Under the pieces are notes generated by a model. It had not been told where the DNA came from, ran no database searches, and was given only the letters and a program-made list of their open reading frames with translations. A stretch of DNA of 64,000 bases, taken from assembly GCA_026119855.1 (NCBI GenBank), contig JAOWBW010000379.1, positions 765,301-829,300 on the forward strand, read 5' to 3'. Below are positions 53,356 through 64,000 of this stretch, piece by piece. Source of the stretch: Campanula takesimana (Eukaryota > Streptophyta > Magnoliopsida > Asterales > Campanulaceae). Each line of letters begins with the position of its first letter. Positions within the stretch are counted from its first letter, which is position 1. Made by a program: the position numbers and the translations under genes.

Positions 53356-56300
53356 TTAAACAAAAAGCCACGGAAATTTCCTCTCGATCTCATCTCGGAG
53401 CTCCCACGTCGACTCCTCGATGTTATGATTCCTCCAAAGAACTCGAACCAACGCAATGCTTTTGTTCCTCAACTCTTGAACTTTGGTATCTAAAATCCGA
53501 ACCGGTCGTTCCTCATAAGTCATATCCGGCTCGATATCCTCCGGTACCCTCGGTAACACGTGAGATGGATCATGAACATACTTCCGAAGCATAGAAACGT
53601 GAAAGACGTTATGTAACCGATCCAAAGATGGCGGTAACGCAAGACGATACGCTAGAAGTCCAACCTTTCCCAAAATCTCAAACGGACCAATAAACCTCGG
53701 AGCCAATTTGCCTTTCTTCCCAAATCTACGAATACCCACCTTTGGAGACACTTTCAAGAACACCAAATCACCGGTCTGAAAGCTAAGATTTCGCCTTCGG
53801 TTATCTGCATAGCTCTTATGTCGACTCTGGGCTGTCTTCAATCGATCCCGGATAACTCTAACATTTTCAACTGAATCCCGAAGCAAATCAATACCCACGA
53901 TCTTCGCTTCACCAACCTCATCCCAACAAATAGGCGATCTACACTTCCTTCCATACAAGGCCTCAAACGGCGCCATCTCGATACTAGCCTGATAACTGTT
54001 GTTGTAAGAGAACTCCACTAACGGTAGGTGCGAATCCCAAGAATCAGAAAAGTCTATCGAACACGCTCGCAACATATCCTCAAGAATCTGAATAGTCCTC
54101 TCAGATTGACCGTCGGTCTGAGGATGAAAAGCTGTGCTGAATCGCAAATCTGTACCCAAAGCTTCCTGAAACGCCTTCCAGAATCTAGAAGTAAATCTCG
54201 GGTCTCGATCTGACACAATGCTAACCGGAACCCCATGCAATCTCACAATCTCGTCGATATAAAGGGTCGCAAGCTTTTCCATCGAATATCTGATGTCAAT
54301 AGGCAAGAAATGGGCACTCTTGGTCAATCTATCCACTATTACCCAAACACTGTCATACTTCCTACGGGTACGAGGTAGTCCCGTAATGAAATCCATAGTC
54401 ACATGCTCCCATTTCCACTCGGGAATCTCTAACGGCTGAAGTAATCCCGCGGGTCTCTGATGCTCGGCTTTGACCTGCTGACACGTTAGACACTTCGAAA
54501 CATACTCGGCTATTTCCCTCTTCATATTAATCCACCAAAATTGTTGCTTCAAATCCTGATACATCTTCGTACTACCCGGATGAATAGTATATCTCGATTT
54601 GTGACCCTCATCTAAAACTTGTCTCTTTATTCCACCAACATCTGGCACGCACAAACGACCACGGAAAGTCAAAACTCCACTCGAGCTCAATGAAAAATCT
54701 TCGAAATTCTTTTCCTTCAATTTACCCATTATCTTCACCAACTCGGGATCTTCTTTCTGTGCTTCCTTTATCCTCTGAATTAGGGTCGGAGATACCCTAA
54801 TATTCGCAAAAATAGCCCCATGTCTCGATTCACGAGGAGACCAATCTCGAACATCCTCAAGCATTTTCCATTCACGAACCATCATCGAAGCTACATAAGA
54901 TTTTCTACTAATCGCATCGGCTACCACATTCGCCTTCCCCAGATGTTAAGAAATCGTACAATCATAATCCTTCAACAATTCCATCCATCGGCGCTGCCTA
55001 TTATTCAACTCTTTCTGGGAGAAAAGGTACTTCAAACTCCTGTGATCGGTAAAAATCTCAAACTTCGCTCCATAAAGGTAGTGCTTCCATTTGTGCAACG
55101 CAAAGACTATCGCCGCCAACTCCATATCATGAGTCGGGTAATTCTGTTCACTCGGGCTCAACTTCCTTGAAGCATACGCAATCACTTTCCCATTCTGCAT
55201 CAACACACAACCCGAACCCTCTTTCGAAGCATCACTGTAAATCACTAGGCCATTGCTCCCATTAGGCAAAGTCACGATCGGTGCGGTAGTCAACCTCTTC
55301 TTCAATTCCTCGAAACTCTTGTCACATTTCTCGGTCCACACAAACGGGACATTCTTCCGGGTCAACTGAGTCATCGGAGTAGCAATCCTCGAAAACCCTT
55401 CAATAAATCTTCGGTAATAACCGGCTAAACCCAGAAAGCTTCTAATTTCTGTCACTGATTCGGGTCTCTTCCAATCCACTATAGCTTCAATCTTTGAAGG
55501 ATCCACAGAAATCCCATCTTTCGAAATCACAAGACCTAGAAATGACACCTTTTCGAGCCAAAATTCGCATTTACTGAACTTCGCAAATAATTTCTCCCTC
55601 GCAAGAACGGATAAAACTGTCCTCAAATGTTGTTCATGCTCCTCTCGAGATTTTGAATAAACAAGAATGTCGTCGACGAAGACTACCACGAACGAATCAA
55701 GATAGGGATGGAAAACCCGGTTCATCAAATCCATAAATACTGCAGGTGCGTTGGTCAACCCAAACGGCATAACCAAGAACTCATAATGACCATAGCGAGT
55801 GCGAAAGGCAGTCTTCGGAATATCCTCCGATCGAACCTTCAACTGATGGTACCCACTCCTCAAATCAAGTTTAGAGAAAACCACAGACTCTTGAAGCTGA
55901 TCAAATAAATCATCGATGTGTGGTAGAGGATACTTATTCTTCACCGTGACCTGATTCAACTTTCGGTAATCGATGCACAATCTCAAAGAACCGTCTTTCT
56001 TCCGCACAAATAAAACCGGTGCTCCCCACGGGGAAACACTAGGGTGGATAAACCCTCGATCCAGCAACTCTTGCAACTGAACCTTTAGTTCCTTCAATTC
56101 TGCGGGAGCTAACCTATAAGGTGCTTTTGAAATCGGAGCCGTACCCGGCAAAAGATCTATACAAAACGCAATCTCACGATCGGGAGGCATATTATACTCG
56201 GTAGAGAAAACATCGGGAAATTCCCGAACTACCCGAACACTATCAAAACTAGGGGATTTTTTCCTAGTATCAAGAACACTAGCCAAATACCCCTCACAAC

Positions 56301-57822
56301 CACTATGCAATAATTTTCTCGCTTTCATATAAGAAATTAAGCTAACCTTTCTACTCAGAGGACTAGCCCCAAACACAAATTTAGGCACATCGGGAATAGA
56401 AAAAGTAACAGTTTTCCTACGGCAATCAACGGAGGCATGAAACTTGCTCAACCAATCCATACCCAAAATGACATCAAAGTCTTGGATAGAAAGAACTACC
56501 AAATCCGCACAAAGGACACGACCACAAATGACCACATCACAAGCACGAAAGACTCGATCAGAAATCAAGCATTCTCCTATAGGGGTCGACACCTCTAGCA
56601 CGTACGGTAAAGACTCGAATGCAGCATTTAACATGGAAGCAAATTGCACAGAAATGTATGAATGAGATGATCCTGGATCTACTAACGCTCGTGCGCTCAC
56701 ATTAGACACAGAAACAATACCTCCAATAACGGATGGATCATCGGTAGCTTGTTGTTGATTCATGGCAAATACCCTTCCTTGGACTTTGGGCTTCCCAGCG
56801 GCATCCCTTTTCTGACCCTGATTAGTACCAACCCCTGACCCGGATGACTGACCTCGGTACCTCGTGCAATCTCTCGCAAAGTGCCCCATTTCACCACAAT
56901 TGGTACACTTGCCTTGCTTTTTCCAACACCTATCCTCCGTATGGCCTACCTTCTGACAAAAGGTACAAGGCTTCCTTTTCTGAATCCCCGGAGTAGTACC
57001 CGGATTCCTCGGTGTGGTTTGCCCCTTAAACTGAGATGATGCTCCCGGGTTACCTCGGTTGTCGAAATGGTGTTCAGGTTGAGATTTAGCATGGCTTCCC
57101 GGTTTACCCGTACCCACAACCTCGGTCTTCCTTTTGTGCTCCCCAATATCTTGCTCTATCAAGTAGGCTCGGTCCACCGCATCTTGGAAGGTCACAATCC
57201 GTTGGGCAATAAGTTGAGTACGGATGGAGGTCTTCAATCCCCGAATGAATCTCATAGCTTTTTGTTCCTCGGTCCTCACCAAATAGTCGCAATACCGGGC
57301 TAATTCTATGAACTTAGCCAAGTATTGTGCTATAGACAACAATCCTTGCTCCAAGTTGAGTAGCTCGATCTCCTTTTGGTTTTGATCAACAACCGGAATG
57401 AAATGCTCCTTGAACTTGTGCACAAACAACTCCCACGCATACACCGTGTGAGTATCATCCCAACTAGCTTAAACACCCTTCCACCAATGCTCGGCGGCAC
57501 CCACAAGTTTATAAGCCGCAAACCGGACCTTGTCCTCATCCGAGCAACCAAATACCTCATAAATCTTCTCTATCGACTCAATCCACAATTCAGCTTTCCG
57601 AACATCGGGTTCCCCATTGAATTCAACCGGTTTCAACTTCAGAAATTGCTCCAATCCATAGCGGGGTGGTGCTTGTTCTACCCTCAGACCTTGATCATGT
57701 ATGGCCTTCATGGCCGCCTCAAACATGCCTTGAAACATGGCACGGGCTTCTTTCCTTGTATCATTCTGATTCGCATTACCGGTACTACCTTCACCACTCC
57801 TTCTACGAACCATTGTAAACAA
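53356..57822 (-). pseudogene. Gypsy-B Gag-Pol polyprotein with two in-frame stops
   Basis: One frame runs from about 57810 (VRRRSGEGSTG) to 53356. Gag domain LKPVEFNGEPDVRKAELWIE is followed by a TAA at 57469-57471 where Gypsy-A has AAA (Lys). Then come two CCHC knuckles (about 56970-56880), protease LVDPGSSHSYI (near 56680), RT with LRLCIDYRKLNQ and the active-site FVDDILVYSK (near 55670), and RNase H with IYSDASKEGSG and TDHRSLKYLF. A second TAA at 54946-54948 follows, then integrase with H-H-C-C (YTIHPGS, CLTCQQVK), MDFITGLPR, SDRDPRFTSRFW and HPQTDGQSERT. The C-terminus VLWRNHNIEESTWELRDEI has the chromodomain-type ending of Tekay/Del elements, which bind modified histones. Both stops look like transversions. 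Confidence 0.92.
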
Positions 57823-57919
57823 GTACCTGCATAAAACATCAACCGTTAATCACTCCGCACACTACTACCCACCTAGGTCATACTAATCCACCTAGACTTA
57901 TACTTAGAGCTAATGCCAT

Positions 57920-57932
57920 AGCTCTGATACCA
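57920..57932 (-). other. Gypsy-B primer-binding site (initiator tRNA-Met)
   Basis: On the minus strand TGGTATCAGAGCT follows the LTR after two bases, the same PBS as Gypsy-A. Confidence 0.88.
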
Positions 57933-57934
57933 AC

Positions 57935-60062
57935 TGTCGCGACCCCGGACCCCGCGGGCCCGAGACCGCGATCTGGACGTCGACTCTAAAACCAAAACTG
58001 TGAAATACCGAAGTTAAAAATTTCCATTTGATACCAAAAGGTGATGATCCAAAGTTTTACAAAACCAAGTTTGATAAAAACCAATTACAACTATCATAAA
58101 CTTCCACAAGTTTATGCCCAACAAAATACAAATATACAATTCTTAATGACGTCATTGTTTGGTACAACTATCCCAAAAGGTTACACATTTATATAATGTA
58201 AACAAACCTATGACAACTTTCCCCAAAAGAATGTATCCACACTCGACGTCCTCTTTCTCGTGATCAGCGAGACTAATCCTTAGCACCTGGGGGGGGGGGG
58301 TAAGGAAAAACAAAGATAAAAGAGAAGGGGTGAGATAAATCTCAATAAGTTACTAATGCAACTACATGACATGCTATTATGCACGAAGCGATAAGCAATA
58401 ATAAATATCACATAGCACATAGCATTTATCACATAACAGATAGCAGCGGAAATAAACACATAACAAAGGATATAAGCCAAGGTTTCCAAACCGATACATC
58501 CAAATAAAGGATCGCTGCGCAGCTTCAATAATCAACAAATCATCATCTTCACAATAGCATGAACGCCGAAGAGAAAACCCCGGTACCGGAACAATAACCA
58601 TAAAAGTGTCACAAAGGACAAGAGCCATGACACAAAGTCATGCCCGGTAGCTAGATACATTCACAAAGGAAGCTAACTTATCTTTTCCAAGGCCAATCTG
58701 GAAAAGGGGTATAGAAGGGGGCAAAACAATGGTCAACATTATAAAGGACTTGGCTTTGCCATTATAATCTTTCCCATCGCCCGATGCAACAAATATGCCA
58801 GCTAGGCTTCCAAATAAATGCTAAGTAATAATAATTTAGCATGAATAAATAACTTAAGGTTCCAAAGTAGGGAGCCAATCCAATTAAATCACCACAAAGG
58901 TAAACCAATACAAACCGCACATCAAAGATGAACCACATTCCCAAAATGATACTTAATCAAATTCCATATCGTATTTATTCACAAAAGAATCAAATCCAAT
59001 CAATAAAGTGGTCCATGGTGTTATCTTAAGTTAATTAGAAGAAATAAACCTAAACCAGATAAGCCTTAAGTCTTAAACCAAGCAAAAGGGCAAAATCCTG
59101 GAACAGGGGGCGGGCGGGCGCCTGGCATGGGGGCGGGCGGGCGCCTGAATGACCAGAAGGTCTGGTCATCAGAAAAGGACATGTAGGCGGTCGCCTGGAG
59201 GGGGTCGGGCGCGCGCTTGGTCTACGGGCTGGGAGGAATTCCCAGCTGGGTTCAAGGCAAAATCCACCATTTTCAACCAAATTTCTTACCCAAATCGAAA
59301 TGCCCCAAATTTTACTCTTAACACAAGTTCAAAACTGAACCAAAACAACAACTAAACTTAAAGGAGACACAAATAACATCCTTCATCAACCTCAAACCAA
59401 AATTAACCCAATTTTCATAAAATCACCATTTTTGACCAAAACTCAAATAAATTCCAAACAAATTCAAAATCCAACCAAACTTCAAATATAACACATCAAG
59501 CATTATCTAAACATGATATGAACATTTTAGCATCAAAATGGGGGAAAAGTAACTTACTTGATAAATCTCAAAGTTGACGGAATTCAATTCTTTTTGGTTC
59601 TACGCGATCCTATCGACGATCTAAACAAGTTTCACATTTTAAGAAATGAGAGATTATGAGAGGAAGAGGAAGTAAATGAAGAGAGATGAAGAGAAGAAAA
59701 AGATTACCCTTCTATGGAGAGAGAGAGGGAAATGGGCTGGGAAAGGGATGGAGGTGGAGTGTGAGGATGGGGGAGGTGAGGGAAGGAGTAGGGAGGGAGT
59801 AGGGAAATGGTTTAAAAGATTTACACTTAGGCCCCCTCCACTACACTACACTCAAATACTACACTCCCTACTAATAATTAAGACCCAACAATACTACACT
59901 AACCCAAACGACTCAATTAAAATGCTAGGCATAATTATTATGAAACATAAAATGCACACATAATTATTTAAATAAATAATAATTTAAATAAATAAATGGG
60001 CAATTAATAAATAATAATTATTTAATGCTAATAAAATAGAGCCTAGATTTCGGGTCGTGACA
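57935..60062 (-). repeat. 5' LTR of Gypsy-B
   Basis: 2128 bp. The GC-rich block is at 59106-59220; one of its words has GCGGTCGCC where the other LTR has GCGGGCGCC. The G-run near 58290 is longer than in the 3' LTR. Confidence 0.95.
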
Positions 60063-61970
60063 AGTTTGATACTTAGGGTAGACATAGTGGAACTCTAGTT
60101 TCTTCTTTGGTTCTTGTCTTTTACCCTTAGATTCTTGATGTTTAGCTTTTGACCCTTCCAAAGTTTGCTGGGTAAATTTCTCATCTCTTTCACAACAAGA
60201 TGCACATTTAAAGTTGTCACTAGTTTGGAATCCCAAGCCTTCCTTATCACCACTAGACTTTTGGGATTTTAAGATTTGTTCCATAGTGACACGAGAATTG
60301 GTCCACTCATTAGTGATCCTTTTCAGGTCGTTTATCTCAGCAACCAATTCTTCGTTTTTAACTTTAAATATAGCATTTTGTTCTTCTAAGAAACGGTTTC
60401 GATCAGTAAGAGGAGTCATACTCTTGATCTGCTCCTTAAGGAGGGTGAGTTCAGATCTTAATAGAGATTTCTCCGTCTTAAGCTGGGAAATTTCTTCAGT
60501 TGAAAGTGCTAAAGCTTCCTTCATGCCAGAGAATTTACTAATTACCTGTTCAGCTTTTCCAAACATCTTTTTTTGTTCATCGGGGGAAATGTCAAACTTG
60601 ACTTGAGGTATGGTAGACAGAACTTCCTTCACTTTGGGGTTTAGTAGAGCCTTCTTTGCTGCACTCACATCACATCTTGAAAATAGAAGATCACCATTCT
60701 TTTGAACCGGAGTTAGGAATCCTTTTTCTGCAAGTTCATCGGCCGTATAACTTATCCGTTTAGGTTTTGCATTTGGTGAGCGACGACTTTTATTATCATC
60801 CTCATCATCGGACTGAACGACCAAACATATGTGACCTTCTTCAGAATCCTCATCGCTTTCATCAGAATCTGACTCTATCCAGGTAGCTAACTCTTTTGTG
60901 GTAGAGTCCTCTTCAGCAACCATCCCCTTTTGCTTTGAGTATCTTGGATTGAAGTTGCTTTTCTTCTTCATATACTCATACTTGGGAATTGGGCATTCTG
61001 ATGCGAAATGACCTGGTTTCCTGCAATTAAAACAAACAAGATCTTCTTTCTTCTTGGAGAAGTTGAAGTTCTCTTTCTTCTTTGAAGGGCTGCTCCTTGA
61101 AAACCTTGTTGGAGCTTTGCTTGTTGATCCGGGTCTTGCTGTCTTTCTGAACTTTTGGAATCTTTTCACGAACATAGCAAAATCATCATCATCCATATCA
61201 AGTAAATCTGATGTGGAGATTTTTGGATCTTCTTCCTCGATCACTTCTTCCTTTTGAGCAACCAACGATAAGCTCTTTGTTTTTCCTTCCATTTCAGTAA
61301 TGTTGTTAAGCTTGATATCAAAGACCTTGAGGTTGGCATAGAGGCTTCTGAGAGACATGTCATCTAGTAGCTTGGTATCTTCAAGAGTGTTTCCTTTGTG
61401 AAGATATTGCGAACCAAGAGCGGCAAGAAAATTAACATTGATTTCTTTCTTGGTAAGCTTATTTTCGAGTGCTGTATAGGTACTCACGATCTCACAATAA
61501 CGATCATAAGTGGCTCTTAGTGATTCACCGGGGATCTTAGCAAAGTTGTTGAATCTTCTTTGAATTGCAAACTTTTTGCTTTCCTTGCAAGCTTGATCTC
61601 CTTCGATGTAATCTTCAATTGAATCCCAAAGTTCTTTTGCAGTAGAACATTCCATGATCTGTCGACGCTGTGACGTACTCAAGGTACTTAGAAGTATGCT
61701 TTTTGCTTTCACATCCATTCCAACCAGTCTTTTCTCTTCATCGGTCCATTCAGCTTTTGGTTTCTTGATAGTCGGATTTGCACCATTGGTTTCTGGATCC
61801 GGATTAGCTTTCATTGGGAAGTATGGTCCAATGGTAAGACAATCACCAAGTTTCTCATCCATGGAGTAGAACTGAGTTAGAATGCTGTGCTTCCATACGT
61901 CAAAATTATCTTCGTCGAACGCTGGAACGTGAGTGAAGTTAACCGTTGCCATAGTTTTCTGACTTGCCAT
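60063..61970 (-). pseudogene. Copia-2 Gag, N-terminal part, cut by Gypsy-B
   Basis: Starts ATGGCAAGTCAGAAAACTAT (MASQKTMATVNFTHVPAFDED) and is open for 636 codons to the insertion. The capsid region has LWDSIEDYIEGD and RRFNNFAKIPGE, followed by the intact zinc knuckle CFNCRKPGHFASEC (about 61030-60990), an acidic stretch, a leucine-heptad coiled coil (about 60510-60270) and a basic tail. The rest lies at 51175-50792. Confidence 0.9.
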
Positions 61971-62021
61971 TTTGAATCGGCACCCAAGCTGTTAAGCTTG
62001 AAAAACAGAAGTTTTATAAAA

Positions 62022-62042
62022 GGTGTTTGCTCTGATACCACT
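62022..62042 (-). other. Copia-2 primer-binding site (initiator tRNA-Met)
   Basis: On the minus strand TGGTATCAGAGCAAACACC follows the LTR after two bases, identical to Copia-1. Confidence 0.9.
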
Positions 62043-63628
62043 TGTTGGTCCCAAAGACACAACAAGGGTATGAAAGGAGGCTAGAGGGGGGGGGGTGAAT
62101 AGCCTACTTAAAATTTCAACCCTTTTTCAAAATTCAACCAAGTGCTTACAATCTTGAGTTTGCGGTCGAGTAATAAACCGTGCGGTCAAGATGTAATATG
62201 CACAGCGGAAGTTTTCGATGGAAATAAGGTAGAGTTGGTTTTGACTAAAATCTCTGAGTAGGAATACCAGAACTCACGGTCAACCAAGTTGCGGTCAAAT
62301 GAGTCCGGTCAAGGGTAAGTGCGGTCAAGAGATTTGCGGTCAAGAGATGGTTGAGAGTTTGAAAGTTGTCTTAGAAGTTTTGGTAAAAGATAAGTTAGTC
62401 AGATTTTAGCTAAGGCAATGTGGAGAACAGACAAACACAATTCACATCAAGTTATTAAATCTGAAAGATCAAAACACTAAACGACAAACAAAGTTAATAT
62501 GAACAATAAAGAACAAGATGAACAATACTTGAAAGTAAATTTGCAGAAAGTAAAATGACACAAGTATTTAGAAAGGTTCGATCTGTTAAAAGATCTACGT
62601 CCTTTACCAAGATGGTCAGTCTTGGATTTTGAATGGAGGTATATATTGATTCTTGAGTGTACAGATTACAGAGATGAAGCTTTGAATCAACACCTACTTT
62701 CTATGAAGAATAAATCCTAGACTTAGACCAGTGTATCCCTTTTGATTCAATCTAAGTGATTGATCAATTGGGGTGAGTGTGTGTGTAAGAATCTGAAGCT
62801 CTTTGAAATCTATATGATTTAGAGCCTAAAGAATCTTATGTGTTACAAGGCTTGAGATGACGTGAATGTTGCTGGATATCTTTGAAGGTTTGAAGGTGAG
62901 ATCTTGAAGATTCAAAGGATTCTGGAAATCTTGAGTATGATCTTCAATCACCAAGTATTTCAACAGCAATTTCTCTCTTAGAATCTCTGCTTGCTTCAAT
63001 GAAGAACTTAAGGGCTATTTATAGCCTTGAATGAGAAAATAGCTGTTGGATTTACTTGGGCTCCAAGTTGAAGGACAATGAGCTGTTGAATTCTGATTGG
63101 TGCTCAATCTGAGTTTGTCCTCTTTGCAGTTAAGAAGTGGTCCCACTTAGATGAATTCAAATTTGAATAACTTGGGATCCAAGTTCTGCAACGTTCTAAA
63201 CTAACCATAGTTTGACCATGGTTAAGTTTTAACAAACTTGGGTTCTTGGACAACTTCATCATTTGCGGTCAAGGCCTCACGGTCGAGTGGCTTGCGGTCG
63301 AGGGGTCAGATGTGACCTGTTAAGATATGCCACAAAGATCACGGTCACTGACTTCTGGTCAAGTGATTCACGGTCAAGTGGTCTTCCACGGTCAGGTGGT
63401 CTACCACGGTCAAGTTAATTCACGGTCAAGGTCTTGACCACTAAAATTCCAGACTTAGAAAATTTTCAGCCTATCAATCTAAAGCCTATACTATCAAAGT
63501 GGACTATTCTAAAAATGAAGTTTAACACTTCTTACAATATATCCTAAAGTCCACAAAAAGATAAAATTAGGTTATGGGATCAACCAAATCTAGGTAATAG
63601 GAGTGGTTTATAATAAGCATAGCCAACA
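62043..63628 (-). repeat. 5' LTR of Copia-2
   Basis: 1586 bp. Starts TGTTGGCTATGC on the minus strand; the other LTR has TGTTGGGTATGC, so one base near the end differs. GCGGTC zones lie at about 63264-63430 and 62160-62345. Confidence 0.95.
63016..63023 (-). promoter_or_regulatory. TATA box of the Copia-2 LTR promoter
   Basis: TATAAATA on the minus strand within the palindrome GGCTATTTATAGCC, about 605 bp from the LTR start. Copia-1 has its TATA box at about 617 bp. Confidence 0.65.
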
Positions 63629-63633
63629 ACGTG

Positions 63634-64000
63634 CGTTAGTAGATCCAGGATCATCGCATTCTTACATATCTGTGCAATTTGCTTCTATGCTAAATGCTGC
63701 ATTTGAGTCTTTACCTTATGTGCTAGAGGTGTCGACCCCTATAGGAGAATGCTTGATATCTGATAGAGTATTTCGTGCTTGTGATGTGGTTATTTGTGGT
63801 CGTGTCTTATGTGCGGACTTGGTAATCCTTCCAATTCAAGACTTTGATGTTATTTTGGGTATGGATTGGTTGAGCAAGTTTCATGCTTCTGTTGATTGTC
63901 GTAAGAAAGTTGTTACTTTTTCTATTCCCGACGTGCCTAAGTTTATTTTTTAGGCTAGTCCTTTGAGTAGAAAAGTTCGTTTAATTTCTTATGTGAAAGC
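63634..64000 (+). pseudogene. Gypsy-A protease region, continues past the window
   Basis: Resumes the Gypsy-A chain after Copia-2 with ALVDPGSSHSYISVQFASM, the aspartic protease, followed by FDVILGMDWLSKFHASVDC. A TAG at 63951-63953 replaces the Gly codon GGG seen in Gypsy-B (KFVFGASPLSRKV); reading continues as ASPLSRKVRLISYVK to the window edge. RT and later domains are outside. Confidence 0.88.

Larger units (their letters stand above)
51181..60062 (-). mobile_element. Gypsy-B: Tekay/Del-type Ty3/gypsy element inside Copia-2 gag
   Basis: LTRs of 2126 and 2128 bp start TGTCACGAC and end GTCGCGACA in the element's sense, flanked by AGTTT at 51176-51180 and 60063-60067. PBS, a single gag-pol frame and a polypurine tract are present. 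The frame has two stops, otherwise it is full length. The LTRs differ at about 23 positions by my count, roughly 1 percent. It is a sibling of Gypsy-A, with closely similar Gag and protease. Confidence 0.95.
41588..63628 (-). mobile_element. Copia-2: Sire-lineage Ty1/copia element, minus strand, split by Gypsy-B
   Basis: LTRs at 41588-43176 and 62043-63628 are flanked by ACGTG (41583-41587 and 63629-63633). In minus-strand order it has a PBS, gag (interrupted by Gypsy-B at 51181-60062), pol, ORF3 and a polypurine tract, the same layout as Copia-1 and with similar proteins. Without Gypsy-B it is about 13.2 kb. The LTRs differ at about 14 positions by my count. There are stop codons in gag and pol and a frame change in ORF3. 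Its LTRs, spacers and ORF3 are filled with GCGGTC words rather than the GCGCCT words of Copia-1. Confidence 0.95.
24601..64000 (+). mobile_element. Gypsy-A: Tekay/Del-type Ty3/gypsy element, split by two Copia insertions, right end outside
   Basis: The plus-strand element begins with an LTR at 24601 and a tRNA-iMet PBS. It continues with gag at 40459-41587 and resumes in protease at 63634, running off the window. The intervening sequence is Copia-1 (26919-40444) and Copia-2 (41588-63628) with their duplicated targets. Its proteins are closely similar to those of Gypsy-B, whose integrase shows the Tekay/Del chromovirus pattern. Gag has a stop at 41089-41091 and the protease chain a stop at 63951-63953, so this oldest element of the right half is inactive. 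Confidence 0.88.

Overview
The window is intergenic DNA from a large flowering-plant nuclear genome, probably a eudicot. There are no bacterial features, and the retrotransposon families, CACTA elements, Stowaway-like MITEs and intron-bearing fragments of plant genes (VAC14, a calcium-dependent protein kinase, Paladin) are all typical of angiosperms. I see no complete single-copy host gene and no rRNA or tRNA gene. Almost everything is mobile DNA, nested several layers deep, and most boundaries can be set to the base from LTR ends and target-site duplications (TSDs).

Left part (1-4635). A 5'-truncated CACTA end (CACTA-1) carries the last exon of a Ulp1-type protease gene and a subterminal repeat array. 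It is followed by pieces of host genes on the minus strand: one CDPK exon with a 1-bp deletion, and eight cleanly spliced exons of a VAC14 homologue that lacks its start, one internal exon and its end. Small MITEs are scattered through it.

4636-20499. A Ty3/gypsy Tat-lineage element (TSD ACAAA) lies on the minus strand. It has gag, protease, RT, RNase H, a second RNase H-like domain and integrase, all decayed, plus an additional four-exon gene on the opposite strand near its 3' LTR. Its 5' LTR is split by CACTA-2 (14014-20165, TSD TGA). CACTA-2 is a deletion derivative that joins the front of a TNP2 transposase to the back of a Ulp1 protease and has captured a Paladin exon.

20505-24600. AT-rich flank with a complete MITE, a scrap that looks like the 3' end of another gypsy element, and a broken reading frame resembling the region before a Ulp1 domain.

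24601 to the window end. A Tekay/Del-type gypsy element (Gypsy-A, plus strand) is opened by two insertions of Sire-lineage Copia elements. Copia-1 (26919-40444, plus strand, TSD AGGTA) sits between the Gypsy-A primer-binding site and gag. Copia-2 (41588-63628, minus strand, TSD ACGTG) sits at the gag-protease boundary. Copia-2 is itself interrupted inside gag by Gypsy-B (51181-60062, minus strand, TSD AGTTT), a sibling of Gypsy-A. The order of insertion is therefore Gypsy-A, then Copia-1 and Copia-2, then Gypsy-B after Copia-2.

The most unusual signal is that each Copia element carries its own short word, GCGCCT in Copia-1 and GCGGTC (plus-strand reading) in Copia-2. The word is repeated dozens of times in the same places in both elements: two zones of the LTR, the Gag tail, the integrase-RT linker, the pol-ORF3 spacer, the ORF3 intron and the disordered part of ORF3. 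The two Tekay siblings similarly have different GC-rich repeats at one matching LTR position. Counts, percentages and reading frames were worked out by eye.
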